Under the pieces are notes generated by a model. The model saw nothing but the letters and a program-made list of their open reading frames with translations. It did not search any database and was not told the origin of the DNA. The position numbers were made by a program, and so were the translations under genes. A stretch of DNA of 31,955 nt. Origin: Sva-07 sp031430875 (lineage in GTDB: Bacteria > Actinomycetota > Acidimicrobiia > Acidimicrobiales > Ilumatobacteraceae). Positions 26,201 through 31,955 of this stretch are shown in pieces (positions within the stretch are counted from its first letter, which is position 1; the number at the start of each line of letters is the position of its first letter). The DNA lies in the NCBI GenBank assembly GCA_031430875.1, contig JANPCI010000145.1:1-31955 (forward strand), written 5' to 3'.

Positions 26201-29200
26201 TGGCGGTGATCACGATGTCGTCGGCGAACTCGGTGCCCAGGATCACGAGCTTGTCGAAGCCGGTACCACCGTCGACCGAGACCGGTGCATTGACGTTGTA
26301 CTGGACCTCGTCCTCTCCCCCGCCGGCGCGGATGTCGATGGGGCGTGCGGTGGAGAAACCGAGTCCGATGATCGGGCTCGCTGCGCCGGTCGTCGGGTTG
26401 AGCGGGATGAAGTCGTCCTCCCACTTTGTCGGATCAGCAGCCGTTGTGGTCGTCGCCGCTCCGGTGATGTGGGCATCGGCGTTGTTGCAGGTTCCGTCGC
26501 CGTTGTTGTCGAGGCGCACGCCGCCACCGGTGAGGTAGCAGGCGGGAACATTGGTCACGCCGACGCCCGGGTCGATGTCGAAGACGCCGGTCACGGTCGG
26601 GAACAGGCTCGTGATCGGATCGGCCGCGAGGCTCACATCGCTCCACGTGCACAGCCCGTCGCCGGTTGCGTCGGTGTCGCAGACAGCCGCGAGCGCGAAC
26701 GCTCGGACGATGAAGAGATCGTTGTCGTCGTCACCCTCGAGCCGCAGTTCTGCCTGGTTCGAGTAGACGACGAACTCGTCGTTGCCCGTTCCGCCGGTCA
26801 CGACGAGCGGTGCGTGCGGGCCGGGGCTCAGCCAACCACGAGTCGTTGCGATCAGGACCGGGAAGGTGTCGGTGGGTAGCAAGGCACCCTCGGTCGGCTC
26901 GTCGTCACGCTTCAGCCCGAAGATCTGGCCGATCTGGAACAGGTCGAAGCCGGCGCCGCCGTCGAGTGTGGCTGTCGAGCTCGTGTCGTCGACGAAGAAC
27001 GCATCGTTGCCGCCGAGCCCGAACACGGACAGTCGCCCGTTGAGCGCCGTGTCGTAGTTGATCCGCTGCACGAGGCTCGTCGGCTCGTTGCCGACGACGC
27101 GGTCCCGGTAGAGACCGAGGCCGCCATCGGGATCGCCGTTACCGGTGAGCACCGCAACGAACGCCGGACGATCGGCCTTCTCGATCGCGGAGGAACACGT
27201 CGACGGGACCGCGAGATTGGCGCCGTACGGCCCCTCGGTGTCGATGCACTTCGTGGCCCGCAGCAGGAAGATGTCGTCGGTGGCGTTCCGCGTTGTCGTG
27301 CCGGCGACGTAACCGTTGAAGAACGGATCGCTGTTGTCGACGCCGTAGATCGCCAGTTCGTCCTGGCCGTTGTTCTCGGCCCCGGTGTCAAGCACGTTGA
27401 TCACGTAGTTGCGGGCGGACCCGTGGCTGCCGGTGGTGTAGATCGCGTAGTAGTCGGTGTCGGACTGGCCGTCGAGTGTCAGCGAGTGCCCGGCGCCCAC
27501 CCCCGTCTGGGTCAGCCCGAGCGGGTCGGTGACCACGTTCATCGACTGCAGGTACCACACCCGGAAGATGTCCTCGTCGAGGTTCTTGCGGTTGCCAGCT
27601 GCGTACAGGTCGACGTCAGCGCTGTCGCAGGCCGTCAGGCCGCAAATCGGTTCGGTGTTGGTGCCGTAGATCTGCGTCTTGGAGCCGAGGAAGATGTACC
27701 CGTCCGTGCCGAGTGTGACCTTGGTGTCGAGCGGGTCGATGCCCGACGGGTCGCCGAGCTGGAACGCATCGACGTCGCTGTTGCCGAACACCTGGGTCGT
27801 CGCCACCGGGTGGGCGGCGGACGACGGCGTGAACGTGCCCATCGGATCGCCGCTCGCCTGCCCCGTGGAGACGACGGCGTCGGCCACGATTTTGCCGCGC
27901 AGGACCATGTTGGTGCCGTAGCCAGGGTCGAGGTCCGGCACAGCGAAGTGGAAGTCGCCATAGATGTCGATGTTCTGACGGGCGACGATCTGGCTGTTCT
28001 GATGGGTGGCGACGTTGTCGCCCACACGGAGGGTGACGTTGCGGGTCTCGGCAAAGATCGTGCCGTTGGTAACCACGCGCTGCGCGTCCATGTCGTCGCC
28101 GCTCGGCGCCCGGGTGTTGCTTTCCGCGAACTGGGCGCTGCCGTCCTTGATCAGGAACAGGTCCTCGCCGAGGGCGACCGAGTCACGGACGGTGATGCGG
28201 ATGTCACCCGTGACGGCGTGGGCCAGGACCAGGCGGAGGTACGAGGCAACTTCGGTCAGGTAGATGTTGGCGGTCGCCTCGAGTCCGACGTCGTCGTTGG
28301 CGGCGGCGAGCCCCGGATCAGAGGCGAGGAGCGTCGTGTCGGCACAGCCAGGGGCGGTGCCTGCGTACATCAGGTTCGAACACGGCGGGTTCGAGTCGCG
28401 CGACGAGTCGATCTCGAGATCGTTACCGGACGTGCCGATCGACCCGCCGTTGGCATCGAGGTCGATTGTCTGTCCCAAGACCTCGGCGTCGTCCGTTTCT
28501 GATCCGACGGCGTGCCTCACATCGAGGATCGACCCGTTGACTGTACGGAGCGAGACATTGCCGGTCGTCAGGTCGCCGGCCGTGCCCGCGGTCCACACGA
28601 GATCGAGTCGGAGATCGCCGACGAGTTCGTCGAGGTAGATGCCCAGGGTCTGCGCAGCGTTGGCAGCGGTGTCGATCGCCCTCAGCTTGCCCGTGACGTT
28701 GTCGACGGCAGCAACGTTCACCTCGAGGAAGTCGGTCGGAAGGCCGATGCCCCCTGCCCCGTTCGCCGTGCCGGCGGTCATCGTGATGTTGACGCCGGTG
28801 ACGTCAATCGTGGTCTCGTAGTTGGCGTCGATGATCCGCTCGGGCGAGAACAGCGTGACATCAGCGAGCGTGGAATGGATATGGCCTGCCAGCAGGTCGC
28901 CGACGAGTTCGGTGACAGTGATGTTGCCGTTCGTGGCGAAGAACAATTGGGCAACGTAAGGCGTGCCGGCAGGAATCTGATCGTCGTTCTCGGGTGGCGG
29001 CGACTTGCCGATCCAGTCGGCATCCGTGAACGCCTCGATGGTGATTGTGGTGGCCGATGTCGCCAGCGGATAGCTGAGGCTGGTCGAGTTACGGGTCGGG
29101 CACGTCTGGTCGCCGGTCTGGACATGGCAGACGTGGATGTTGTCGCCGGCTCTGAGGTTGCCCAGGAACAGACCGTCCTGATCGGCGACACCGTCGTCCT

Positions 29201-31955
29201 GGAACAGGTAGGTGCTGTTGATCGTCGCCCGCTGAGACTTGCCGAGCGCCCGCAGGATGTAGTCGAGGCCGACGGGCACGGCGTCGGGCCGGAAGTGGGT
29301 CATGTAGTTGCCGCTCGCGGCAGATCCGCCGAACGTGCTGTTGCCGAGCCCGATCGCAACCTGGGGCGGAGCGTCGTCAGCGTCGAAGAGTTCGACGAAG
29401 ACGCCGAAGCTGTTGTCAAGATCGACACCTTCGATGCTGTCGTGAAGAACCAGGTCGATGTCGTTGCCGGCATGGACCTTGTCGATCTGAGCCGTGAACG
29501 CTGTCCCGATCACCTCGCCCGAGCGGCGGTTGGCGGTCAGATCGAGCACGACATCGTCGCCGGCCGAAGCTTCGAGATCGAACTTGAACAAAGCTGCGGT
29601 CTGATCCTTGAACTGCACGAGTTCCACGCTGATCGGCACCCGGCTGCCAGTGTCGTCCCGCCGTCCAATCATGCCGTTCGGCGCATCGATGTCGAGAATA
29701 TTGGTTCGGATCAACTCGATGTCCGTGTCGGGGCCTTGGATCGCAAAGCGAGACACGATCTCGCCGTCCGGGGTAGGAGCAAAGACCCCATCGCCTTCGA
29801 TCCCGAGCCCGCAATTGTTGGGGCCCGGTACGCAACCCGGCGTGCGGCTTCCGGCGTCGGCGAAGATGCTTCCGCGCTCGTTGAGGATCGTCGTGCGGCC
29901 GATCGGGTTTTCGATCGGTCCGTCGAGGACGATGTCCGGCTTGGCCGAGGTGGCCCCAATCACCGCCAGATTCTTGACGTCCACCTGGGTCTTGGTGAAC
30001 TGGTTGTCGATCTTGAACTCGAAGGTGGTCTGATTTGTTTCTGGAATCGAGACGTCGTCGACCGGTACTCCGACAGGGCCAGGAATCGTGTCGATCGACA
30101 CCTCGATGTTCGGGTCGGCGGCGCCGCTGATCACGTTGATCTCGTTGATCACCAGCTTGCTGTCGGAGTAGTTGGTGATCTTGACGGTGTCCCAGGTGTT
30201 CTTGATGATGAATTCGGCCGAGTTGCCCGAGATCACGCTGGCCGGAGCATCCGCAAGGCCGTTGGCCTGGAACCGGACGAATCCGGTCTCGTCGTAGAGG
30301 AGGTCGCCGACGACGATCCAATGGGCCGGATCGATCGTGTCCCCGATCTGGAGCAGATTGGGGGAGAAGGCTCCGGCGCCGGAGTTGGCGGTCGGGTCGA
30401 ACGAGCGAACGTACACGTTGGTCGTCTTCTCGAGGATCTTGCCGCCGGCGCTGATCGTGAGTACCGGATTCGGTTCGCCGAGCAGTTTGACCGTCGATTC
30501 GAAGAAGATGATTCGCCGCGGGCTCGAAGCACCGACGTTGTCCTGGCTGCCCCCGTCGAAGGCGCCCCCGCTCTTGTCGGCACCCCTGACCAACTTGGGT
30601 CCACCGAGCGAACCCGCACCGCCCTGGAGTGTGTCGACGAGCAAGTAGGTGGTTTCGATGTAGGAGTTGTCGAGCCCGGTCACTTCGGACGAGCTGATGT
30701 AATCGACCACAGCCGTCGCGTCGGTGTCGCCACCGAGGCAGGAACACTTGGCAACCGATTTCGCCAAGAGGTCGACGTTCTCGTGTCGTGAACTGAGAAC
30801 GACCCGATCAGCCACGATCCGCGAGTTGCCGAGGAGTCGGACATCGGTTTGATCGTCGACGAGGACCCTGGCAGCCGAGTCGGAGTCGGCGCCGAGTGCG
30901 CTGGCCTTCGCGTAGGAGTCGGACACCGCCTTGTAGCCGGTGACGATCGGGTCCAGGGCCACGATCACTGCACCGTTCGCATCGAGTTCGTGCTCGACGC
31001 CGGCCATCGCATTCACGAACACGAACTCCGACGTCAACGAACCTCCATCGCCGAGTGTGGCGATCGTCGAGCCCGAGATGACCACGCCGTTGCCGCTGTT
31101 TCGAGTGGTTCCCCGATCTGCGTCATTGGCGTCGGAGTTGGTGCCGAGTCCGGCGGAATTGGCGTACGCATTTGCTCGGTGGTCGAAGCCCCCTCGTGCC
31201 TCGACCAGGATGGTCCGACGGGCGGCGATGTCACCAGTGATGACCACGTCCGTGTCGTTGGTCGACGTGACCCTGCTGTCGCCCTGGCTGAAGGCGATGA
31301 AGGCGCCGGCCCGCGACGACGAATCCGCGGTGCCTCGTTCGAAGTTGGTGGCGAAGATCTCGACGTCATCGGTGGCGCTGATGTCACCCTGGACATCGGT
31401 CTTGGCAGTGTTGCTGATGATCACCCGAGCGGCCGCCGAGCCGACTGTGACGAATCCCTTGTTCTTGTCCGTTGCCTGAGCGACAGCGGTTGCGATGGAG
31501 ATCGAGTCGATGTCGACGTTCTTGGCGAAGAGGTTGGCACCAGAGCTGACAATCGTTGTGACGGTCGGGGTCGACGTGACCTTCGACGAGGAATCGCCCA
31601 CGGACACCAGTCCTCCACCGGATCCGGTCGAGACCGCCGACGGAGTGTTGTTGGCGCCGGTCCCCCCGAGCAGCGAGGTGGCGGAGCCGACCCCATCGAG
31701 CTTGTTTGAGCCTGCCGGTCCTGGCAGCGTGCCGGTCAGGTTGATGACGAGCTGGTGTGTTCCGCCCGGCGTGGCCCCCAGGTTGATCCCGTCCACGCTG
31801 AGCGTGTGCGTTCCGAGCAGGTTCCGGCCAGCCCTCGTCGGGCTGAGGCTGACCACAATCCCGTTCACATCTTTCAGCTGGAATGTGTTCGTCGTGACGT
31901 TCGCCACCTGGTAGCGGTTCCCGGGAGTGAGCGACGGCATCGTCTCGAAGCCGAC
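14241..31955 (-). CDS. Giant multidomain surface protein with RTX, Calx-beta and metalloprotease modules (partial, N-terminus beyond the right edge)
   Basis: An uninterrupted frame of 5,904 codons that is still open at the right edge, so the true start is not visible. The order from the N-terminal side is: a repetitive, Asp/Ala/Ser-rich region resembling secreted adhesins (31955-27000); two EF-hand-like loops (near 26680 and 26500); Calx-beta-like segments ending in V-DNDT (25900-24600); about eight 'W..GF..GQ.V' modules (24480-21575); RTX-type GGxGxD blocks (21250-18060); two jelly-roll domains (17770-16660); five Calx-beta domains (16645-14905); a zinc-protease module with HEIGHVLGYEH (14618-14586) and a following Met (14570-14568); and a final membrane helix with tail RRRRVV. 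The RTX and Calx-beta parts should bind calcium outside the cell, and the C-terminal helix should anchor the chain. No LPxTG motif is present. Likely roles are adhesion, prey or particle contact, or matrix building with proteolysis; this is inference. Confidence 0.9.
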   Translation of the reverse strand, partial: VGFETMPSLTPGNRYQVANVTTNTFQLKDVNGIVVSLSPTRAGRNLLGTHTLSVDGINLGATPGGTHQLVINLTGTLPGPAGSNKLDGVGSATSLLGGTGANNTPSAVSTGSGGGLVSVGDSSSKVTSTPTVTTIVSSGANLFAKNVDIDSISIATAVAQATDKNKGFVTVGSAAARVIISNTAKTDVQGDISATDDVEIFATNFERGTADSSSRAGAFIAFSQGDSRVTSTNDTDVVITGDIAARRTILVEARGGFDHRANAYANSAGLGTNSDANDADRGTTRNSGNGVVISGSTIATLGDGGSLTSEFVFVNAMAGVEHELDANGAVIVALDPIVTGYKAVSDSYAKASALGADSDSAARVLVDDQTDVRLLGNSRIVADRVVLSSRHENVDLLAKSVAKCSCLGGDTDATAVVDYISSSEVTGLDNSYIETTYLLVDTLQGGAGSLGGPKLVRGADKSGGAFDGGSQDNVGASSPRRIIFFESTVKLLGEPNPVLTISAGGKILEKTTNVYVRSFDPTANSGAGAFSPNLLQIGDTIDPAHWIVVGDLLYDETGFVRFQANGLADAPASVISGNSAEFIIKNTWDTVKITNYSDSKLVINEINVISGAADPNIEVSIDTIPGPVGVPVDDVSIPETNQTTFEFKIDNQFTKTQVDVKNLAVIGATSAKPDIVLDGPIENPIGRTTILNERGSIFADAGSRTPGCVPGPNNCGLGIEGDGVFAPTPDGEIVSRFAIQGPDTDIELIRTNILDIDAPNGMIGRRDDTGSRVPISVELVQFKDQTAALFKFDLEASAGDDVVLDLTANRRSGEVIGTAFTAQIDKVHAGNDIDLVLHDSIEGVDLDNSFGVFVELFDADDAPPQVAIGLGNSTFGGSAASGNYMTHFRPDAVPVGLDYILRALGKSQRATINSTYLFQDDGVADQDGLFLGNLRAGDNIHVCHVQTGDQTCPTRNSTSLSYPLATSATTITIEAFTDADWIGKSPPPENDDQIPAGTPYVAQLFFATNGNITVTELVGDLLAGHIHSTLADVTLFSPERIIDANYETTIDVTGVNITMTAGTANGAGGIGLPTDFLEVNVAAVDNVTGKLRAIDTAANAAQTLGIYLDELVGDLRLDLVWTAGTAGDLTTGNVSLRTVNGSILDVRHAVGSETDDAEVLGQTIDLDANGGSIGTSGNDLEIDSSRDSNPPCSNLMYAGTAPGCADTTLLASDPGLAAANDDVGLEATANIYLTEVASYLRLVLAHAVTGDIRITVRDSVALGEDLFLIKDGSAQFAESNTRAPSGDDMDAQRVVTNGTIFAETRNVTLRVGDNVATHQNSQIVARQNIDIYGDFHFAVPDLDPGYGTNMVLRGKIVADAVVSTGQASGDPMGTFTPSSAAHPVATTQVFGNSDVDAFQLGDPSGIDPLDTKVTLGTDGYIFLGSKTQIYGTNTEPICGLTACDSADVDLYAAGNRKNLDEDIFRVWYLQSMNVVTDPLGLTQTGVGAGHSLTLDGQSDTDYYAIYTTGSHGSARNYVINVLDTGAENNGQDELAIYGVDNSDPFFNGYVAGTTTRNATDDIFLLRATKCIDTEGPYGANLAVPSTCSSAIEKADRPAFVAVLTGNGDPDGGLGLYRDRVVGNEPTSLVQRINYDTALNGRLSVFGLGGNDAFFVDDTSSTATLDGGAGFDLFQIGQIFGLKRDDEPTEGALLPTDTFPVLIATTRGWLSPGPHAPLVVTGGTGNDEFVVYSNQAELRLEGDDDNDLFIVRAFALAAVCDTDATGDGLCTWSDVSLAADPITSLFPTVTGVFDIDPGVGVTNVPACYLTGGGVRLDNNGDGTCNNADAHITGAATTTTAADPTKWEDDFIPLNPTTGAASPIIGLGFSTARPIDIRAGGGEDEVQYNVNAPVSVDGGTGFDKLVILGTEFADDIVITAKAIYGAGLNVRYTTVEVVEVDGLEGDDEFFVLSTAFGVAYRVIGGLGSDTINVTGDVVEDIVTRELEGISGTIDHRVTSALDPLYNGLPVDGIDYNLATPDVGVVVLRESGPGTSVREGGSIAVGTIDYYDVSLSHAPTGTDEVFVTVSAARAPQQEADGSFANPAPLPNGKADSIWLCTGTAGNCLDPTTDPNSRFKRYKTVNGIAVDENGRALVLTFNAGNWATGQRVYVYAPDDPRSEGDRIVVVQHSVISTDSSFDAALVRNVEVKVYDNDTPGVFVTEIEKSAVCPGALCVQDDRTVVVEGSNDPAVAGAYTGTDDDILIQLAKRPDVGQVVVVKLSMDVDSQKAISLLNVNSDGRMVQRTDVDGGTYYTITFDGSIPGDWETPVRVRVIARDDPVREDPQTAVLNYTCDTTANSVCGKFDASTNPTATFQFPNLRSGPGRTAITVIDNDTAGLVVRESGVDTVVVKCGNASCSTTGTTDDYWIRLTKRPENPNDPAHGSVTTVQVAVLTDGLVDVMSINGGTPIDYASLTDARLQKIGGDVPSRLFLGNLTFGIGAGGRLTLTRANGSETGSFIDEGFAKDQLVQVSGYSQKFHVYSVTDTVLTLLETTPAWSPVTTTDMTTAISRLTSAGLFVGDAKIEIDSLSTGCTAAPFCRRLVRLAPDGTSLSGTDQSGWLADGFLEGQRVLICDSSATGDSDAAACGRFKIAIIRGDNKSFDNKIELTSENAFPAAWTTASTNGSTLKFTVTRLAAVATFDDGNLGAAPNWYSEQRIELVADLAFNLPIVRQGVKLFPVSTHVLSKLQGPLAVEGGVTGADRSLSLGVKLPGEKDGPLFAIGPQSPESKQIDVLNIFNDGSQQDRSGSMTSTTIKGLGLAKDLDFGPNYSNSNPQKFGEPSVFPGGISFGSVQFVDGGFQTDGGKSTIEVVNLMLGQGNDRFQVNGTLNPDDAVKLIGSIIITARAAGTLGVGDLGGIDVTRSQPFDWKAQGFLTGAPVRISGLQQQTWTVVGFSDPFAGDTTDNTVMHLTLLSGSAPTGSLQPTVTATVTGVSTNGSAFGGSLTRAAGSWITEGFAVGQQVRIGVNGPWQVLAVSTTTLLLGNGPALSDSVVPASVTLTRVTPALRTTIADDSPVTATTAVAITSNNSVDANLSDGGTVSRTTGSWITDGFVIGQWVMIDGIAGTGWRLLDITNGGQTLTLGRGSPLPTSSSTSRTVFVPGPHGGLTVIHGGGNLPMSLAFDNTVLSNTVTVGPNSVTRNDGLAWADDGYSQYFANGLPQHIQVGPAGQTRTISGFGNAPCPLVDPFPGCGVGSVMNFSNGEPTLVAPAPGQKTLVYVAEAKRSQQSGSMNISVDDIDGPGGSAAPTSTLTCSTCDFLAAGFKKDMQVTVSGSMTTVTSGGTSIIDVGLPGSYTIASVTATKITFANVALTPTLTGLNAPNGAPVPLKVTGYNPLLHETDPTVYGTGSLGMRIGGDTITVGIAKTGTFTFGTDSVSGADWAALGFTVGQTVQITGESLPRTIKTIIATSMTFEVIAGSPLTTGARSATIALAGSLAGWNSPLVVYGDTSQDGVWYSGHPYDSLGYEFGPKPFDPFTKIPDAQNEDDEWIFPLADPYTYAGHDVIDASALYAGVTCTTSNCILPSVGFTAYGGAGNDLIIGSQTGDHLAGGSGDDEIHGGRGADHIYGDSGVNVNILTRGLTIDTVNSSSKPTITKAGFINNGTTIEPSPSPVADNLVAGRDLIYGEGRGTIGTLSMAPQAAFDDIIFGDHGAVIQQVTDPNLPDGRLQKIQTTLLSSVRRIESRAYQNGNGDTVFGGLGRDVIVGGAGNDMLDGNEADDLVFGDQIFLNRRIVETVNPVTTDITTPGIITSGRFQTLCGTQIYSRTDTAVLVGTKYLDQCGAAVNADNSGVLLTNGIAQDFRDPDSGPGATNIDAFPWSAEYAVNFSDGEPDSHFHDFAADAGYKGAGSFGNDYLAGGPSNDLLFGQLGNDVIQGDGGIDLAFARPIDNAGETALSTKIVTIHVSASRTPDGCGTFDPTRTDTHVGTCDLVGDLDLIASLDFATDGQDYIEGGGGNDIVFGGLGQDDIIGGSSNFFSLGNPTNRLLDDPRLRPDGADILFGDSGLHSDRNDNGGLAAGAVIPRDRHASDADTIVGDNGQIIRIVGINGIDVKGAAGKKYVSYVYDDAYGATGEIVVRGVTLLDYTPGGPDFRPERFFDRDVNGNLPTGACSLSGSETQQGCSAIYQYVTTPGFDPIGGQLENRRNLIAPNVYETWSEIFGNDEIHGGLSDDFIYLGGGNDVAYGDADDDEIIGGWGNDWISGGVGQDAVLGDDGRVFASRNSDKGWTAAGVACTGSGDGKCYSEPLNGVTAFRPVGTCTENKTSLCGDFLDQYISTPGEVQSAVINIRGDLKKMVDLTPYNLKPTPSGDDPKFDANNSDDVIFGGLGGEIQPLYPTVLGHLNNENPPYGQQRGIYGDFLHGGAGDDAIAGGESIWNAYTQLYGANGLRLLNAYRTDWTRPFNPGDLLHFGQDSDAWHNNGPIVTRLGEFALYDEYDPRRTILLNGNGTVDKTGTGFQWFLNLYSDEGPTLIGCTNYAPNGTCVSADGTTDPWQPRNSDGSDAIFGDEGNDWMVGGTGQDTMYGGWGNDLLNADDVMTNGTTGYGDQKGRKIQPSPNDTPDTHPLYQDRAFGGAGLDILIGNTGGDRLIDWVGEFNSYIVPFAPFGIATVSRQVPPWLFEFLYALSASQGADPTRNEDQNATDPELKARNGEPYGELGLITQKDHGLWQDQTGGPSDPQPGNIPGGSRDVLRTADFGDGTMMTFAVDTGAWSVSGGVLGVAAASLGQDAAAVWYHDQYLPTYFEVTARINLTKPTAGWKGNGYIIFDYFGPTDFKFVGLDDSVNKLVMGYRDATGWRTVTQAAIPGGVSYNTWYDLLVAVNGTNVMVTLNGSNYFSYAFAPRVIAGESFGLNKGLLGFGSNSSRGQFDNIQLRVLPPGLTLDRTEDFADTAGMWLEPTLGTWAVTGGAYNGTAVAASGLGLSLANLGAPVLYDAYLELDAVVKTGTPRAGIVFDYYGDNDFKYAMIDVANGRVELGHRTAAGWIVDYSVTRAMAVGAHSIKLTMKGASVNVVVDGSTLFGYGYNSALVDGRFGVLTTGTTLTMTTFDDVRVRTNASNFNEYNPNAPRVSISDATVTEGNTGTTPVTLTISLASAATEVTTVQWATGPGSALSPGDFVAATGTVTFAIGESSKQITVQVVGDMLVEGDETFAVTLSNASGATVISDGLGVVTIVDNDVAPPPTVAVAATNGAEGGAPVVITLTRTGATTNALAVSVITGGTATAGDVGAPSIVGGTWSGSVVTFNAGSATVTITYAVVDDTVVEPTETLTMTLISGAGYTVGSPSAATGAIVDNDVAPVVPTITIGATSGAEGGSPVVVTLTRTGVTTGTLAVTVSTGGTASAGDLVAAVASGGTWNGSNTVTFAAGSSTVTLTFGVVDDTAVESTETYTMTLASGTGYTVGAPSSATANIVDNDVAAALPTVTVNASSGAEGGSPVMITLTRTGVTTGTLAVAVSTGGTASAGDLGAPSIIGGTWVGSTVTFAAGSSTVTVTFAVVVDSIVEPLETYTMTLVSGAGYTVGSPSSATANIVDGNSLTVGSATVIEGNSGGPNVYVTVLVTRSGTSGTSTVNWTTAPGTALAGSDYVAASGSITFAAGETSKTITVQIANDKKAEPTETFTIVLSGATGATIAAATGTVTITDNDGAIFAASAGSSTSVAPLTDADVAALLPTAVRRWIAAGASANALAGMTIVIGDLPGNKLADTLGSTITIDADAAGWGWNLTPGVADGTRIDLLSVLLHEIGHVLGYEHTTGGLMAEAIEPGTQFWTTFTAAITAAPTAPAVMVVTQVITQAMPVDQVAVAVDRIAGGVARVASPAVRTLAFSLDLRPMQLSHGTTGPWNVPMVPTIVVAIGLLTMLRRRRVV
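14500..14900 (-). other. Metzincin-type zinc protease module inside the giant protein
   Basis: The module begins after the last Calx-beta domain with a helix (DADVAALLPTAVRRWIAAG), continues with MTIVIGDLPGNKLADTLG and TITIDADAAGWGWN, and reaches HEIGHVLGYEH (14618-14586), a full HExxHxxGxxH zinc site. A methionine six residues after the third His (GGLMAEAI, codon 14570-14568) would supply the Met-turn. Matrixin-like modules of this kind occur in other giant bacterial surface proteins. All three His and the Glu are present, so it should be active. Confidence 0.8.
14905..16645 (-). repeat. Five tandem Calx-beta domains
   Basis: There are five copies of about 110-120 residues. Most open with a VxxGAEGGxPVxITLTRTG or ATVxEGN motif, and four of the five end with IVDNDVA or an ITDNDG-type motif (the fourth ends NIVDGN). 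Approximate limits are 16645-16310, 16300-15960, 15950-15600, 15590-15240 and 15235-14905. Copies 2-4 are the most alike, in protein and DNA, and look like recent duplications; copies 1 and 5 are more distant. Calx-beta domains bind calcium and stiffen extracellular chains. Confidence 0.85.
16660..17770 (-). repeat. Two tandem LamG-like jelly-roll domains
   Basis: There are two copies of about 185 residues. The first begins RTADFGDGTMMTFAVDTGAW, the second RTEDFADTAGMWLEPTLGTW. Both contain FDYFGPTDFKFVGLDD or FDYYGDNDFKYAMIDV, followed by G-R--TGW or HRTAAGW and a strand ending in FDNIQLRV or FDDVRVRT. This is the pattern of concanavalin-like sugar-binding folds seen in extracellular proteins. 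The pair could bind glycans; this is inference. Confidence 0.72.
18060..21250 (-). repeat. RTX-type calcium-binding repeat blocks
   Basis: At least six blocks of GGxGxDxhxG nonapeptides separated by unusual spacers. Examples are GGAGNDLIIGSQTGDHLAGG near 21240, FGGLGRDVIVGGAGNDMLDG near 20730, EGGGGNDIVFGGLGQDDIIG near 19960, GNDEIHGGLSDDFIYLGGGN near 19340 and GGTGQDTMYGGWGNDLLNAD near 18280. The repeats form parallel beta-rolls that bind calcium. Nearly every block ends with GD or GDxG followed by a non-repeat segment. The last block leads into a conserved-looking segment (WVGEFNSYIVPFAPFG). Confidence 0.88.
21575..24480 (-). repeat. About eight copies of a 'W..GF..GQ.V.I' module
   Basis: The clearest copies are GSFIDEGFAKDQLVQVSGY (near 24474), SGWLADGFLEGQRVLI (24172), FDWKAQGFLTGAPVRISG (23240), GSWITEGFAVGQQVRIG (22992), GSWITDGFVIGQWVMIDG (22700), CDFLAAGFKKDMQVTVSG (22075) and ADWAALGFTVGQTVQITG (21700), plus a divergent one near 22410. 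Each is followed by a strand of the type WxVxxVTxTTLTL. The unit looks like a small beta domain. I know no named family that fits exactly. Confidence 0.7.

Noticed and set aside
28512..30791. Long antisense frame of 759 codons
   Set aside because: Same reason: it shadows the giant gene, has no domain pattern and no ribosome site in a plausible context.

Overview
The window is high-GC DNA with actinobacterial-style gene use: many GTG starts, tight stop/start overlaps, OmpR-type two-component systems and a YraN-family gene. My guess is a marine or freshwater member of the Acidimicrobiia (Ilumatobacter-like). That guess rests on protein style and codon use only, because no rRNA or other marker gene is present. 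I see no tRNA, rRNA, CRISPR array, insertion sequence, integrase or prophage gene.

Left part (1-1501): the N-terminal part of a secreted protein of unknown function (minus strand, running off the left edge), a crotonase-fold enzyme (minus), and a divergent 36-residue membrane protein (plus).

Middle part (about 1540-13735): a dense signalling and envelope island. It holds a secreted PepSY protein; two-component system 1 (response regulator plus kinase); a convergent four-gene ABC exporter operon on the minus strand (ATPase, two ABC-2 permeases, lipoprotein); about 700 bp without a gene; a COG4705-type membrane protein followed by two-component system 2; two-component system 3 on the opposite strand, whose kinase gene overlaps the kinase gene of system 2 tail to tail; and a four-helix membrane protein divergent from system 3. 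Regulators 1 and 3 are close paralogues. Tandem TTCAGC boxes, 10-11 bp apart and pointing toward the gene, lie in front of the PepSY gene, regulator 1, the ABC operon and the four-helix membrane protein. In three of the four, a possible -10 hexamer follows exactly 10 bp after the last box, the layout of PhoB-type activation. I read the island as a local envelope-response regulon in which sensors control a PepSY protein, an exporter with its lipoprotein, and a small membrane protein. This is the best candidate here for an undescribed system.

Right part (13733-31955): a near-perfect hairpin carries the stop codons of two convergent genes. Then come a YraN-family gene and a giant minus-strand gene that fills the last 17.7 kb and continues past the right edge. 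The visible part encodes 5,904 residues. In order it has a repetitive N-terminal region, beta-rich Calx-beta-like segments, about eight copies of a 'W..GF..GQ.V' module, several RTX-type calcium-binding blocks, two jelly-roll (LamG-like) domains, five Calx-beta domains, a metzincin-type zinc protease motif (HEIGHVLGYEH) and a C-terminal membrane helix with an arginine tail. It looks like a very large cell-surface protein with a protease module held close to the membrane.
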